Assembly (NCBI RefSeq): GCF_016920785.2
Contig: NW_024609837.1
Span: forward strand, 20,343,207-20,407,206
Reading direction: 5' to 3'
From: Ixodes scapularis
Lineage: Eukaryota > Arthropoda > Arachnida > Ixodida > Ixodidae
Length of the DNA stretch: 64,000 nt
The stretch's first letter is position 1; every line of letters starts with the position of its first letter. The notes under the pieces were generated by a model that saw only the letters and a program-made list of their open reading frames with translations, searched no databases and was not told the DNA's origin. Below, piece by piece: positions 35,725-46,416 of the stretch. The position numbers were made by a program, and so were the translations under genes.

Positions 35725-37063
35725 GTACAACTACGACCAAAACTCAAAATGAAATAAATTACTGGTATCGCTGTAGTGACACAAAATACGACGCTAGCCA
35801 AAATATTGCGTACGTGGGACGCCGCATTTTAAACTAATGCCGGTAATAAAATGCGACCCGCCGCGAGCCGCAGCTCCGTAGCGGGCGGCCAGCGGTTTGC
35901 CGATCGCTAACGCAACATTGGGCCGTGACGTCAGTACCGTTTCTGTTTCTTCTTTTTTCTCCGGCCCGGGCGTTCAGCGGAGTGCGCTTCTTTGAGCAAT
36001 TACCACCGTTACTTCGGCTTGTGATTGGCGTGTTTAGCCTTTGCTTTTATCTGCAGCCCGTGTAGCTTCAGTATAGCCTTTTGTTTATTTGCTATTGAGG
36101 ACTCCAAGACTCGTTTTACCGAGCAACTCGGTACGCCCAAGACTGAATAACTGTTCCTCGAAAGATGCCGAGTGCAACTTGTAGCGCTGTGGACTGCTCA
36201 AACAACCCGCTGCGCAACACGGAGGTGCTTTTTCACAAGTTTCCAACGGACTGGAAATTGGAGAAGGTGTGGGTGAACGCTGTTCGACGAGTGGAATTTT
36301 GACTTTGGCTTTTACGCGCTTGAGGAAAAAATAGCAAAAAACAGACGTGTGCAGCCCAGCACACGTGTGTTCGGGCGCCGCGGCCCTCGCCGGAGAGCCT
36401 CAAAGCTTCGTGTCTGGGACTGACCCGCAGCGCGAAAGTGAGTGGTCCCCCAGTACTGTAGGTCACTGGCAGCGCGGCGTAGAGCAACGCTGCTTCATCC
36501 ACGGAGCCCCGATGACAATTTAGGACTAGCGACGAGTACGGAAGACCGGATACACGGCGACAGCCGCCGAGTACGGCACCGAACGAGTTCACTCGTTTTC
36601 CAGTCGCTAGCTTTTGGGTATACAAGCAACGAGTACGGCATAGTGCACGCACGGCGGCGGCCGCCGAGTACGGCACCCTACGAGTTCAAGGGTTTTCCAG
36701 TCGCTAGGTTTTGGGTATACGCACTAACTCTTGCTACATATGCTGGATAACTACCTCGTATACAGAATTAAAACAAAATCAGCTTACCTCCTATCTTTAG
36801 ACGGCTAGCGCAACAGAGAGAGGTGCCGCTCAGCCTGCGTACTCGTTAAACGAGAACGATCCTGACGTCACGCTCACATAGCGGCTGATTTCCAATGTTG
36901 CCGGGGCCGCGAACGGCTAGTTTCGGTTTTGTGGGCCTCGCCCCAAACAAAACTTTGAGGCGTCGATATCTTTAAAACTACGCACTATAACAAGAAAAAA
37001 AATTACACCTTGCAGTTCAGGGACGCTGACTGCACTAAAAACAGTCATAATCCCAAAATTGAA
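35725..37063 (+). mobile_element. Copy B of the 1.34 kb THAP-exon repeat
   Basis: Mirror copy of 20366-21703, with the same length and the same order of parts: CpG-rich upstream part with TGACGTCA and a CCAAT-like box, THAP exon, tandem units of about 110 bp containing CGCCGAGTACGGCACC and GTTTTCCAGTCGCTAG (about 36530-36725), and the terminal CAGTCATAATCCCAAA. The THAP exon points away from copy A. The 14 kb between the copies holds no recognised transposase. Confidence 0.65.
36165..36302 (+). CDS. THAP zinc-finger N-terminal exon (partial)
   Basis: From ATG at 36165 the 45 codons give the start of a THAP domain, a DNA-binding C2CH zinc finger used by P-element transposases and by host regulators. 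Visible landmarks are MP at the start, C6-x4-C11 (the first two zinc ligands), FHKFP at 23-27 and the downstream W-K-L-E-K region. The distal ligands (C-x2-H) and AVPTIF box are missing because the frame ends at a TGA. A splice donor such as AAG/GTGTGG (near 36266) would carry it to another exon, but I cannot place that exon. The parent could be a P-like transposase or a host THAP gene copied into a repeat. Confidence 0.5.
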   Translation: MPSATCSAVDCSNNPLRNTEVLFHKFPTDWKLEKVWVNAVRRVEF

Positions 37064-37429
37064 AGTATGGACCAAGGTGCCCTTTAATCTAATTTTGTAA
37101 TATATTTTACAGAACACCTGCATAAGGCGAAAGGTTTGCGTATCATTAGACGAAATGGTTCAACGCCATTTAAAAAAGCCGCAGCAAACCAATGTGAAAG
37201 AAAACTCTATCCAAAAAAAAAATAATACAGAGCCCGCCGTTTCAGGGCCAGTTCGGCCGCTTGTTCACGCGCGACTATTTTCGTTTTTGTCATCGTTTTG
37301 CAAATTGTGCGGTGTTGTTGATTCTTTAAAGCTGCCGTTGTTTTTGCACGTGTGTTATGGTTCGTTGCGCCCCACGTGATGCACATCAAACCGGACAGGT
37401 AAGGGTGCTTGGAATTGTCCTAACTGACC

Positions 37430-37871
37430 GGTTGATGTTATTTTCGGTGTTCTGAATATACCAGGAGTCTAATAAAAGGCGCCTTCGCCAGTATCTTTCC
37501 GTGTCGAGAATAGAGCAGTTGTTAAATTTGATCGTGTGACCCTCCTTTTGGACGTGTTCTGCCAGCGCGCTACCATGTACATTATACTTTTTGACGTCAT
37601 ACTGATGCTGGCGTAGACGTTCCGGGAAGTTTTTAGTTTCCCCAACGTAGGAGGCGGCGCACTAGCCACAAAGAATCCTGTAGACGAGTGCCTGAGCCTT
37701 TTCTTTAGGGGGTCGATGCTTCGGAAGACAGAAGAGGCGTTTAATGGTGGACACCAGTTTATGGCCACACTGACGCCGTATTTTCGTAAAACGCGCGCGA
37801 GAGTCTCGCTTGTGCCCTTGATGTACGGGACGCATACGCGGTTGGGTTGAGGGACGCGTCTTCTGTTTCAT
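37430..37871 (-). pseudogene. GIY-YIG endonuclease domain of the Penelope-like element
   Basis: Reading minus from 37871, a linker with TIKRLFCLPKHRPPK leads into the nuclease. ALVYRILCG (ending 37665) and, after one in-frame TAG, CAASYVGETKNFPERL give the VYxI...YVGET signature. HGSALAEHVQKEGHTIKF and a following ERYWRRRLLL block include the usual His and Glu positions. The domain nicks target DNA for integration in Penelope-like elements. It lies in a different frame from the RT fragment upstream, so a frameshift separates them. Confidence 0.7.
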
Positions 37872-37996
37872 TGTGTCTAAGTTTTCTGTACGTGTTTTTC
37901 TTCAAAAACCTGGCAGGATACTCATTCTGTTTCAGGTCATGTGTGATCGTTGTGACCTCTTTTTAAGAGCTCTTCAATAAAGCAGGCAGTAATTGC

Positions 37997-38455
37997 TCAC
38001 CCGAAGAGTGCGGAAGCTACAGAAGATTTGTGCGTTGCAGGATGGTAGGACGAGAAGTTCAGGCATCGGCAGGTGTATGTCGGTTTTCTGTAAACTTTGA
38101 ATGCCAAACGGTTCAACTTTCTCTTCATGAGCACGTCCAAGAATGGAAGGGAACCGTCGGACTCCAGTTCAGTTGTTAATTGTATCGCCGGTTCGAAGGA
38201 GTTTAAGTGGTGGTGAAAATTGTTGATTTCGCTGGTTTTGGCTACACAAAAACAATCCTTGACATACCGTAAAAACAAGGTAAGTTTCGGGACGAGTATC
38301 TCTAATGCTTGCCGCTCAATCGCCTCCATCGTGAGGTTAGCCCACGTGACAGAAATTGCTGCACCCATTGCCATTCTACTACATTGTTTGTAGAATCCAC
38401 TCTTGAAGGAAAAATAAGTGCTGGTTAAACAGAGGTTCAGAAGGCGGCAAATCAC
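37997..38455 (-). pseudogene. Penelope-like reverse transcriptase fragment
   Basis: A 152-codon fragment that would copy element RNA. It contains FYKQCSRMAMGAAISVTWAN (residues 21-40), corresponding to the YxQxxGxAMGSPxSPxxAN block, where the glycine-proline signature is already eroded. The catalytic motif reads RYVKDCFC (63-70), with Lys at residue 66 in place of the first catalytic Asp of YVDD. LPFLDV and VYRKPTYTCRCLNFSSYHP (about 104-140) are the conserved post-catalytic blocks, followed by HKSSV. The Lys change alone predicts an inactive enzyme. Confidence 0.8.
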
Positions 38456-38470
38456 GGCTATCTATTATTT

Positions 38471-40058
38471 TTTGGTTAGAGTTTCGCTATTATATTAATT
38501 GTCACTCCTAACCAGGTGGATGTCCATCGAAAGGTTTACGTTGACTAAAAACTAATTACAACTAAATTATGTGAGCACAAATGTAAAGAGCACTGGTTTA
38601 GTGGCACCTCAATTTTCAGCAAACTGAAACTTTTTATTCAACATGAATTTAAACTAAGAAAAGATTGTGATGACAAGCTCAGAAAATACTTTAAAATATT
38701 TTGGGTGAAATGCCGCTCTTTCTAAAACATCACTTGCTCTCTTGCGTTGCAATCTTCCAATAAAATATTAAGTTAATACATAACGCTACTTATTACGCTT
38801 GTCCGGTAAAACTGAGATTTTGGTTTCGCGTCAAAAAACCTTCTGAGGAGTTTTCATAAAAAGGTGCTCCGTTGATTTTTTTAGCTCTAACTATATCTTA
38901 TGAAACACAATTTTTACTCTTTCCGGAATGGTACTTAGTATCGATAAATTCATTACAGTTATTGCGAATTAGATAATTGAAAAGGATGCCAAAACTAAGA
39001 TTCAAACATACCCGATCTTTTCAGTGGAGCGACATCAGAGGAAGGCAGGCTTGCATGTCGATCGGGAAGTTTAAAAGTGAACTATGCCTAGCATTTGATT
39101 CGTGCTGCTGCACATGTGCTGGAGCGGGTTTCCATAACATTCATTTGGCACCATAAAACTGCTTGTTTTCACCCGAACACAAATCTAGAGTCCAAAGAGT
39201 GAACGCCTGCCTTGCCCTGACGTCAGTTTTCTTTGCTGTCAGTTAGAACTTTCACTTTGAAAGCTCGGCGTGGACCAAAATTCTAAGTTCTATGCCTTTG
39301 CTAGAAAAAAAAAATAATTTGGGTTTATATTTGGGTTTATATTACGGCGATATTTTCCTGTGTGTTTAGCAAATTTTCAGGCAGATCAGAGATTATGAAG
39401 AACGCGCCGGTGTACCCCTTTAAATATCAGTTCGTCACGGATGCGTATACCATATGCTCGTTTGTGTTCCTGCACACATGCATGGACTCCCCAAATTGTA
39501 TTTTATATCTCCTGATGCGCCCGTTAGCTCGAATTTATTCATACGCACGCTATTTTCGCTCCATGTACCTGTGTAGTTTTGCGTTTATCGCCTCGAACGC
39601 GCCCACATTTTCGGCTTCCTGCTCTACATGTAAGGTCCCCTAGAACCTGAAGAAAAGGGAAAACATACAGAGTCTTTCTGGAAGAAAATGGTACACCAAG
39701 AAAAGTCTTCCCAGTTGATCGCGTTAGTGTTGCTGCGATTTTAGGAACTCGAGATTTTATTCGATCGCACAAATTGGCAGTGAAGCGCCGGGCATCGCCT
39801 TGGGCAAGAAAGTGTGCTCTGCTGCGTTCTGATCGTGGACATTCTCTTTCTTCGAATTGTGTGGTTCTGCTCTGCATTGTAATCGTAATTCTTTGCTCAT
39901 GGATGCTCGCAAAACTGATTATTCGCCCGAATCTAGTTGCCGTCAGAAGGAAGACAAAGTTATCAATATAGCAAACCGATTTAAGTCTCGCAAATTTAAA
40001 GCGGAGACGACGGCAAGAAAATAAAACAAATGAAGCGGACAGCACGGAATAAAAAAAA

Positions 40059-40059
<1 letters not shown>
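38471..40059. other. Stretch without a recognisable gene
   Basis: AT-rich to about 39000, then mixed composition with a TGACGTCAG site near 39220. ORFs of 65-168 codons at 39362-40045 show no recognised motif, and the longest spans both orientations of the same patch. Confidence 0.5.

Positions 40060-40103
<44 letters not shown>
40060..40103 (-). repeat. (ATT)n tail of the second LINE
   Basis: About 15 trinucleotide units (plus-strand TAA) abut the 3' UTR and occupy the same place as the TTAC tail of the first LINE. Confidence 0.85.
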
Positions 40104-40104
<1 letters not shown>

Positions 40105-41640
40105 TTTATTTTCCCATCAAACAAATGATGGAGGGAGACCAAGGAAAAAAGCTGCATCATGCAGCTTGACGAGTCCCCGGCCCCCCTCTCACACAAACAG
40201 CAGTGGCACATGAAAAAATAAACAAGACACAATGACATTTAAAAAGTAATCGGGCGGCGATATTAACGTTTTTCGCAGTAACATAAAAATGAAAATGTCA
40301 TACATGTATACATTTAGATATATACACAAAAAACACAAAGCATTATACATCGCAAAGCTCTCCAAAGGACTACTAAAAAAACACACTGGAAAAAAATTCT
40401 AGAATATCTTGTCTCGATTATTTAATGGGATCAATATTTTCGGAGCTAAGAAAATTAAGTAGGCTTGGAAGCGTATAAGATAACATTTGCTCAGCATATA
40501 TCGTTCTAATATTGGGTAACTTCCAGTTTTGCAAACTTCGAGTGGTGTAAGTTGGTACTTTTGGAGCAAGAGAAGCCAGGTCAATCAAACTAAGATGATT
40601 TTTTTGTACTTCAGAGTTATAACACACACACAAACGATATTTATATATACTATTAACATTGATCAATTTTAAACTTTAAAATAAGGGTTCACTAGGGTGG
40701 TCGTATGGGACATTGGAAATGTTTCTTAGCATCTTTTTCTGCAGCAGAAGTAGTTTATTTAAGTTTGTACCTTACTATTACTTCAAACTAGGAGGCAGTG
40801 GTTTATATGAGAGAAAAATAAAGAGTTATAAATTAAAAGTTTGACACTCTTTAGTAAAAGATAGCGGTGTCGATAGATCAAGCCAACATCACGCGATAGT
40901 TTAAGCAAAATATAATTAACATAATCGTCCCATCGCATTTGATCCGTGAATACAACACCAAGAGTCTTAAAGCAAGTGAGGACTTCAATGTTAGTCGAAT
41001 TTAAAACGATATCACAAGTAATAGTAACATTTTTGTTTTTTGGGTGAAATAAAACCGCTTTTGTTTTATTTTCATTGATCTTTAGAGCATTACAGCTACA
41101 CCACTTAACCAGGTCTTTGAGAGTTTCATTTGCCTTATTATTAGTTCATTACAGTTATTACCCGCAAATAGTAAACTAGTATCGTCCGCGTAAATTATAT
41201 ATTTGACATTTGTATTTAAGTTCACGATATCATTGACATATAAATTAAAAAAAGGGACCTAGAATACTTCCTTGGGGAACTTCAAATTCAATTGGTTTTA
41301 TATTAGAAGAATAGCCATTCATATGGACGTATTGCTTACGACGTGAAAGATACGACGCAATTAAAGCTGATACCTGTACACGAAAACCATATTTTTCTAG
41401 TTTTTTTTATTAACAGGTTATGATTTAGATGGTCAAACGCTTTACTAAAATTAATAAATATTCCAATTGTCAATTTTTCCTGCTCCAAGTTGCCCAAAAT
41501 ATATTCTTTTTGCTCTAAAAGAGCGAGCTCGGTGGACCGGCCTTAACGGAAACCAAACTGCGAAGGTTTGATTATAATGTGCTTATCTGAAAACTTCACC
41601 ATGCGTGAAAGCAATACAACACACAATACCAATCGTAATG
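40060..41640 (-). mobile_element. Second L2/CR1-type LINE, decayed and 5'-truncated
   Basis: The minus strand keeps RT blocks in shifting frames: QFGFR then a stop (about 41560), IGIFINFSKAFDHLNH (about 41420-41480), a GILGPFF-like block (about 41255), NVKYIIYADDTSLLFA (about 41167-41215) and FKTLGVVFTDQMRWDD (about 40915-40965). The 3' UTR carries a perfect palindrome AAGCTGCATCATGCAGCTT and ends in (ATT)n. It belongs to a different subfamily from the intact LINE: the tail is ATT rather than TTAC and the protein is clearly diverged. Confidence 0.75.
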
Positions 41641-42064
41641 CATCTTTTCTCTCTTTTGCCATACTTCTCCAGTTTAAATTATGCATTCAGAAAGCTGCAC
41701 CAGAAATTTATACCACAAGCAATGTCTGGAATCTTTAACTTTTGTGTGCAATATAGATTTCAAGTAATCCCCTAAATAATAACGATAAAACAAACAAAAA
41801 CTTAGTTTTTAAAATTTTTATATGTTATGTTTTTGAAAAAACAAAAAACAAAAGTGTAAATAAAATTATAATACATTATTTTGAACGAAAACATTTTAAG
41901 GCATGAACTAAAGAGTATAACCCAGTATAATTCCAGGTGCGTGAAATTCCTTTTTGAAAATCATAAATTGAATCAGTTCTTTCGGCCTGCCAGGAAGTTT
42001 AGAACGTAGCTATCTTACAAATTTATTTGTCTGGTTGGGTTAAACAATGATAAGACGAACCTTA
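41641..42064. other. AT-rich stretch without a recognisable gene
   Basis: Nothing supportable was seen. Confidence 0.6.
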
Positions 42065-42763
42065 AAGACGTTTACGATCCCCTGTAACGCCGAATTAGAG
42101 CGCAGCTCTTGGGGAGGAGGAGAGAAGGGTACTGAGGGGAGAAGGTGGAAAGTCCCCCACTACTAACATGGATGTGAATCGACGTGTGCTTAACGCAAGT
42201 CGCATAAAATGCACATCTTTGGTGAGAGCATCGCGTGCAACCACCTAACTTTGTGCTGGGAATTTTAGCTACTAGATTTAGCGGGGAAATTTTTTCCGTT
42301 AAATTAAGCTGGGAACTTTTTTTCGGTAAATTTAGTGGCGAATTTTTTCCGCTAGATTTAGTGGGTAAATGTTTTCCGCAAGATTTAGCGGGAAAAGGTT
42401 TGACGTTAGATTTAGCGGAAAATTTTTTGCCCTCTATTTAGTAGGGAAATTTTTCCGCTAGAGTGAGCGGGGAACGTTTTTGTTAGTTACGTCACAAGTG
42501 ACGTCACTGGTGACATCATCGATGACGATGACGATGATGTCTTCACGATGACGTCGCATGACATCACTGTTGGTTCTTGTGACGTCACGTGTGATGTCAC
42601 GTGACGTCATCGTGATGACGTCATCGTCACTGTCATCGTCACTGATGAAGTGATCAGTGACGACACGCGTTTCATAATGCACCGCGCAGTTACGCCGACA
42701 GCGACGTCGATGGCGACGCCGCTCAAGCCGGGAATGGGCGCCTAAGAGCTGCGCTCTAAAACA
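42065..42763 (+). mobile_element. TTTAGCGG palindrome-array element, copy 1
   Basis: The left terminus (AGACGTTTACGATCCCC, then GAATTAGAGCGCAGCTCTTG) and right terminus (CCTAAGAGCTGCGCTCTAA) are inverted repeats of each other over TTAGAGCGCAGCTCTT. Inside, from left: a purine-rich block (GGAGGAGG), about ten units built on GATTTAGCGGGGAAATTTTTCCGC (42270-42480), a dense run of TGACGTCA and GATGACG motifs (42484-42670), CATAATGCACCGCG, and a GC-rich module of GGCGACG repeats. No ORF. It resembles a non-autonomous transposon carrying a satellite-like core. Confidence 0.7.
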
Positions 42764-45030
42764 GAAACACCCTAACCAAAGCCTTTAAAAAGTGTTCCAA
42801 CGTTAAGAAACTTGCTCGGTTTCTTCCTCAGGGGTGGCTGAATTGCACAGAAAAGAAAAACGGACTATCAACACCTCTCCTTTTCCATAGTCTGCCAATA
42901 ACAACTCTTTCTACAGAGGCTGTCCTTGGTTACTAACGCGATCTAGTTAAGAAGCCCCAATCACAGTAACGCCTGCGTCGGTTGCGTCATGATAGGAAAC
43001 TTTCTATTGGTCGATAAGGTCGTGACACTACAGCCACATGACCTCGTGCGGGTATTTCATGCACCCCTAGCAGCACACTTCCCCTGCTCATACCTGGGCC
43101 AGTTTGGCACAAGCTTGGGTCAGGATTTAGCATGGAGCGAGCGGGAGCATTATATGTTTAGCTAACGCGTTCCACTCTTAAAGACGAAGCTTAAACGTCC
43201 TCCGTGTTTTTTTGTTTTTTGTCCCTGTGAGGTGGCGTATGCTCTAGGCGTAAACATATGAAAATGAACCCACGGTCCTGTTTAAAATTTACACCTTTTT
43301 TTTTTCTAAAGCCACTCTAACTTCTTTCGTGTCCTTTTCAGACTCGTTGATTGCGACGTCTTCAACACCACCTTGGCGGTACATCAAAGCTGCAAGAAAC
43401 GCTAAACCGTCCAAACACTCTTAATTCCCCCCTTTCGAAGGCTGATACCAATTGCCAGCCAATAACCCGTCTGAGCCTAACGAGTTCGGAAGAAGGATTA
43501 AAAAAAAAAAAAAAAACCAAGAAGTCGCGAGGTGGGGCAGTACGTTGTCTCTGGGCACGACCAACCTCTTTCTACCCAGTCCCAAGGAACTTTGAAAATT
43601 GTTAATAAGTGTGGTCTTAAATTCTAATCCACTATGGCCATTTCCTTCGCGAGTCAAGGATTGGAACCATAGTTTGGCCTTCTATGGCGGCTCGGGATGA
43701 TTGCACATAGTTTTTTTTTAACATTAAAAACACCCTGCATTGATTCGGATATGCTCATTCTCAGAAAACTTGCTGGTATACCGCCATCACCCTTGTGAAA
43801 TACACACATATTCTACTTAATTAAATTACAGAAGTGTTTAACTCATTACTTTATTTCTTTTATACGCCATTGTAAAGAAAGAATAATTTTTTTAGATCCC
43901 TGAACAATGTTTTTATAGAAATATATATTAAGCTTGCATTAAAAGTTTTCGTTAAACAGTAAAAAAAACTCTAAAACTTACGATTCAAACGAACTATCAA
44001 AAACGCGTAAAAGCACTTGGATTTTATATTTCAAAAAATTTGAGTAGCGCGAAACTGCGTAATGACTGGATGACAAATTTATTTTATTGATACCCGAACT
44101 TGAAAAAAAATCTTGGACATACAAAACAAATTCGCAACAATGTAACTAGATACTGCGAACACGTATTAATTATTTTTAAAAAATTTATCGCCACTTAGTA
44201 CGAAACTGTATGCAAAACTAAAAAAAGTAATCTAATTCTTTCATAGTAATTATTGGGTGACACGAACATCGGTCACGAGGTGGGACAATCTTAACAAATT
44301 GACTCATTTTAGTTGAGAAAAATTATATATTTGCAAATGTTTTTTTCGTTGTTACTTGCGAAACTATAGGTTTAGCTCTCTCTGTCCTAAAGACAAGAAC
44401 CCAGAGGAAAAAGGTCGAATGGCGCTGATCATCAGGTTGTTTTCTCCTACCGAGTGATGGCGCCATATGTCACGTTTGCCGTGGCTGCAGCGGTTGATCA
44501 TATGTTAGAAAATTGTAATGTGGTTGAAATTTCGCCTAAAATGAATCTTGCCAAGTGAGGTCATCACGCTGGAAAAACAAAAACGGAGCAAATACAAGGT
44601 CGGTTGTTTAACCTTGCACACGTCTCTCGAATGTGTCTTTTTTATACATTCAATGAAATATAGAGTCACGTTTAAATATGCGCTGACAGTGACTCGGCCC
44701 AATTGAACCTGTCCATATTTAAAATATATATGTTTTTTTATAGGAAAGGAGTCACTTCTATTTTTTATGTTGTAAAGGTTCACCGATGTTTGTTTTCTAA
44801 TAAATGTATCAGAAAACTATTTTATACCCCTATACTTTTGCGTTATATTTGTTAGAGGCTTGGAGCCAGTTGAGTTGCTTGTGACAGTTTTTTTTTCTAT
44901 GTCTAAAGGTTAATTTTGCTGTAAAAATAAAAATAATGTTTAATTCGTTTTCGTCTATTGGACTACTACCGTCTCTTTTCCTGGATTCGGCTTAATTCTT
45001 CGTATTCACATATTGCCACGCGCGCCGCAG
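42764..45030. other. Stretch without a recognisable gene
   Basis: Mixed to AT-rich. An A16 run lies at 43499. ORFs of 78-92 codons show no motif. A GGCTGTCCTTGGTTA phrase near 42925 resembles one near 33590 and may be a shared repeat fragment. Confidence 0.5.
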
Positions 45031-45033
45031 AGC

Positions 45034-45110
45034 GACCGCGTGCGTGGCTGAATGGTTAGCGCGCTTAACCGTCCCGCGCAAGGTCTAGGTTCGATTCCAG
45101 TTAGCGGACT
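45034..45110 (+). tRNA. tRNA-like sequence (pseudo-tRNA or SINE head)
   Basis: It carries a full A box (TGGCTGAATGG, 45045-45055) and a perfect B box (GGTTCGATTCC, 45088-45098) at tRNA-like spacing. A D-stem (GCGT/GCGC-type) and part of an acceptor stem (CCGC with GCGG) can be drawn. The anticodon arm does not fold into a normal 5-bp stem with 7-base loop (GCGCG pairs with CGCGC over 11 bases), and the T-stem is weak. A functional tRNA is therefore unlikely, and no anticodon is claimed. It may still be transcribed by RNA polymerase III as a SINE head. Confidence 0.4.
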
Positions 45111-45197
45111 GTCCTTTTATTTATTCTTTCAACTTGGCGTTCTCGTAAGTTCGAGAAAATTCACGTCTGATTGATTTTCGAATGTTCTACGCGCCGA

Positions 45198-45243
45198 AAG
45201 ATAACAACAAAGTGTCGACGCCGCGACACTTTGTTGTTATCTT
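45198..45243. repeat. Perfect 20 bp hairpin
   Basis: AAGATAACAACAAAGTGTCG and its exact reverse complement flank a six-base loop (ACGCCG). It lies about 90 bp after the tRNA-like sequence. Function unknown. It could be the centre of a foldback element. Confidence 0.85.
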
Positions 45244-45249
45244 CTTTTT

Positions 45250-45980
45250 CCTTTTTGTTTTGGGCACAACTTCGCCCCCTTAAACGTTGCAGTTTTCTCC
45301 GTTATTCTTTGTTTCGTCTCCTCGTGTTTGTGACAGCATCTCACAATGACAATCCAGTGCTACTTGGTTCCTAATACAAAAAGTCAGAAAACTAGAAAAA
45401 TTTGTTCAGACTTTGTGTGTGAAATTGCTTCCTAAATTATGGTACTTATTTATGAAATATATTTCTAGAAGACGGCCTTTTTTGTGGCTCTGATGCATCA
45501 TGCTCTGGTGCCTTGTGTCAACATGTCGGAGCGGTCCTATTTCCATACACCGTCAATGCATAACAACTAGGCCCCAACAAAAGGTTAAACCCCTGAATGA
45601 AAAAAAAGGGGAAACCTTATCGGCGTCGACACGGGGCGCTTCCCCTAGTGTGTCCACTATCGGGGCACGTCAGGCATGACAAATTGCCAGAACGTGGGGC
45701 GCCTGATATCCCTAGCTCTTATTTTGTGCAAAGCAAATAGGGCTCACCGAAATTCGATCGCCGCTAACTAAAGTTCTCGAATTCAGTCGTTTTCTGAACA
45801 TTTTGGTTTTTGCTTTTTGTAGATTTTTGTTTAGGAGCGACGGAGCCAGTTGCTTCTTTTTGTTGTTTAGGCGTCCTTCAATGAAGAATTATTGTTCCGT
45901 CCCTCATTGGGCTTTGGCTGCTTAGCATTGGGAACAATCCCGCATATCAATGTCTTTTTTTGGTGACAGAAACGAATATG
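45250..45980. other. Stretch without a recognisable gene
   Basis: Mixed composition. A patch near 45620-45710 repeats GGGGCGC-type phrases (ACGGGGCGCTTCC and GTGGGGCGCCTG) but makes no clear element. Confidence 0.5.
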
Positions 45981-46407
45981 AAAGCCGTTTGCAACTCCCT
46001 TTAACACCGAACTAGAGCGCAGGTCCTGAGGAGGAGGACGGGAAGGTACGGAAAGGATGCTATGCCCCTCCACCTCTTCTGCTCGCCTCCCAGTTAGAGG
46101 AAAACTTTCCGCTAAATTTGGCGCAGAAACTTTTCCGCTAAATTTAGCCGGGAAATTTTTCGCTATATTTAGCGGTTATATTTTTTCCGCTATATTTAGC
46201 GGGGAAATTTTTCCGCTAAATTTAGCGGGGAAATTTTTCCGCTAGATTTAGCGGGGAAACTTTTCCGCTAGATTTAGAGGGGAAAGTTTCCGCTAAATTT
46301 AGCGGTGAAATTCACCCATAATGCACCGCGTCGTTACGGCGACGGCGATGGCGACGCTGACGCCGCTTAATCTGGAAAGGGGCGCTAAAGTGCTGCATTC
46401 TAAAATA
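45981..46407 (+). mobile_element. TTTAGCGG palindrome-array element, copy 2
   Basis: Left terminus CCGAACTAGAGCGCAGGTCCTGAGGAGGAGG. Right terminus GCGCTAAAGTGCTGCATTCTAA, diverged but colinear with copy 1. The core (46095-46310) holds about eight regular 26 bp units: CCGCTAAATTTAGCGG plus GGAAATTTTT. This is the cleanest stretch for measuring the period. The TGACGTCA run of copy 1 is missing. The GC-rich GGCGACGGCGATGGCGACG module is present. Confidence 0.7.
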
Positions 46408-46416
46408 ATTATGCCG

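Larger units (their letters stand above)
37400..38470 (-). mobile_element. Degenerate Penelope-like element (5'-truncated)
   Basis: The minus strand runs from the middle of a Penelope-type reverse transcriptase (38455 downward) to a GIY-YIG endonuclease ending near 37430 with an INRSV-like tail. This RT-then-GIY-YIG order is diagnostic of Penelope-like retroelements. The N-terminal RT part is absent. At least one frameshift and several stops inactivate the copy. Confidence 0.75.

Noticed and set aside
36233..36676. 147-codon minus-strand ORF in copy B, similar to a plus-strand ORF in copy A
   Set aside because: The likeness is explained by the inverted 1.34 kb repeat and its tandem units. 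The frames differ between copies, which argues against coding.
42458..42682. Asp/Thr-rich minus-strand ORF
   Set aside because: It is a translation of the TGACGTCA/GATGACG repeat cluster.
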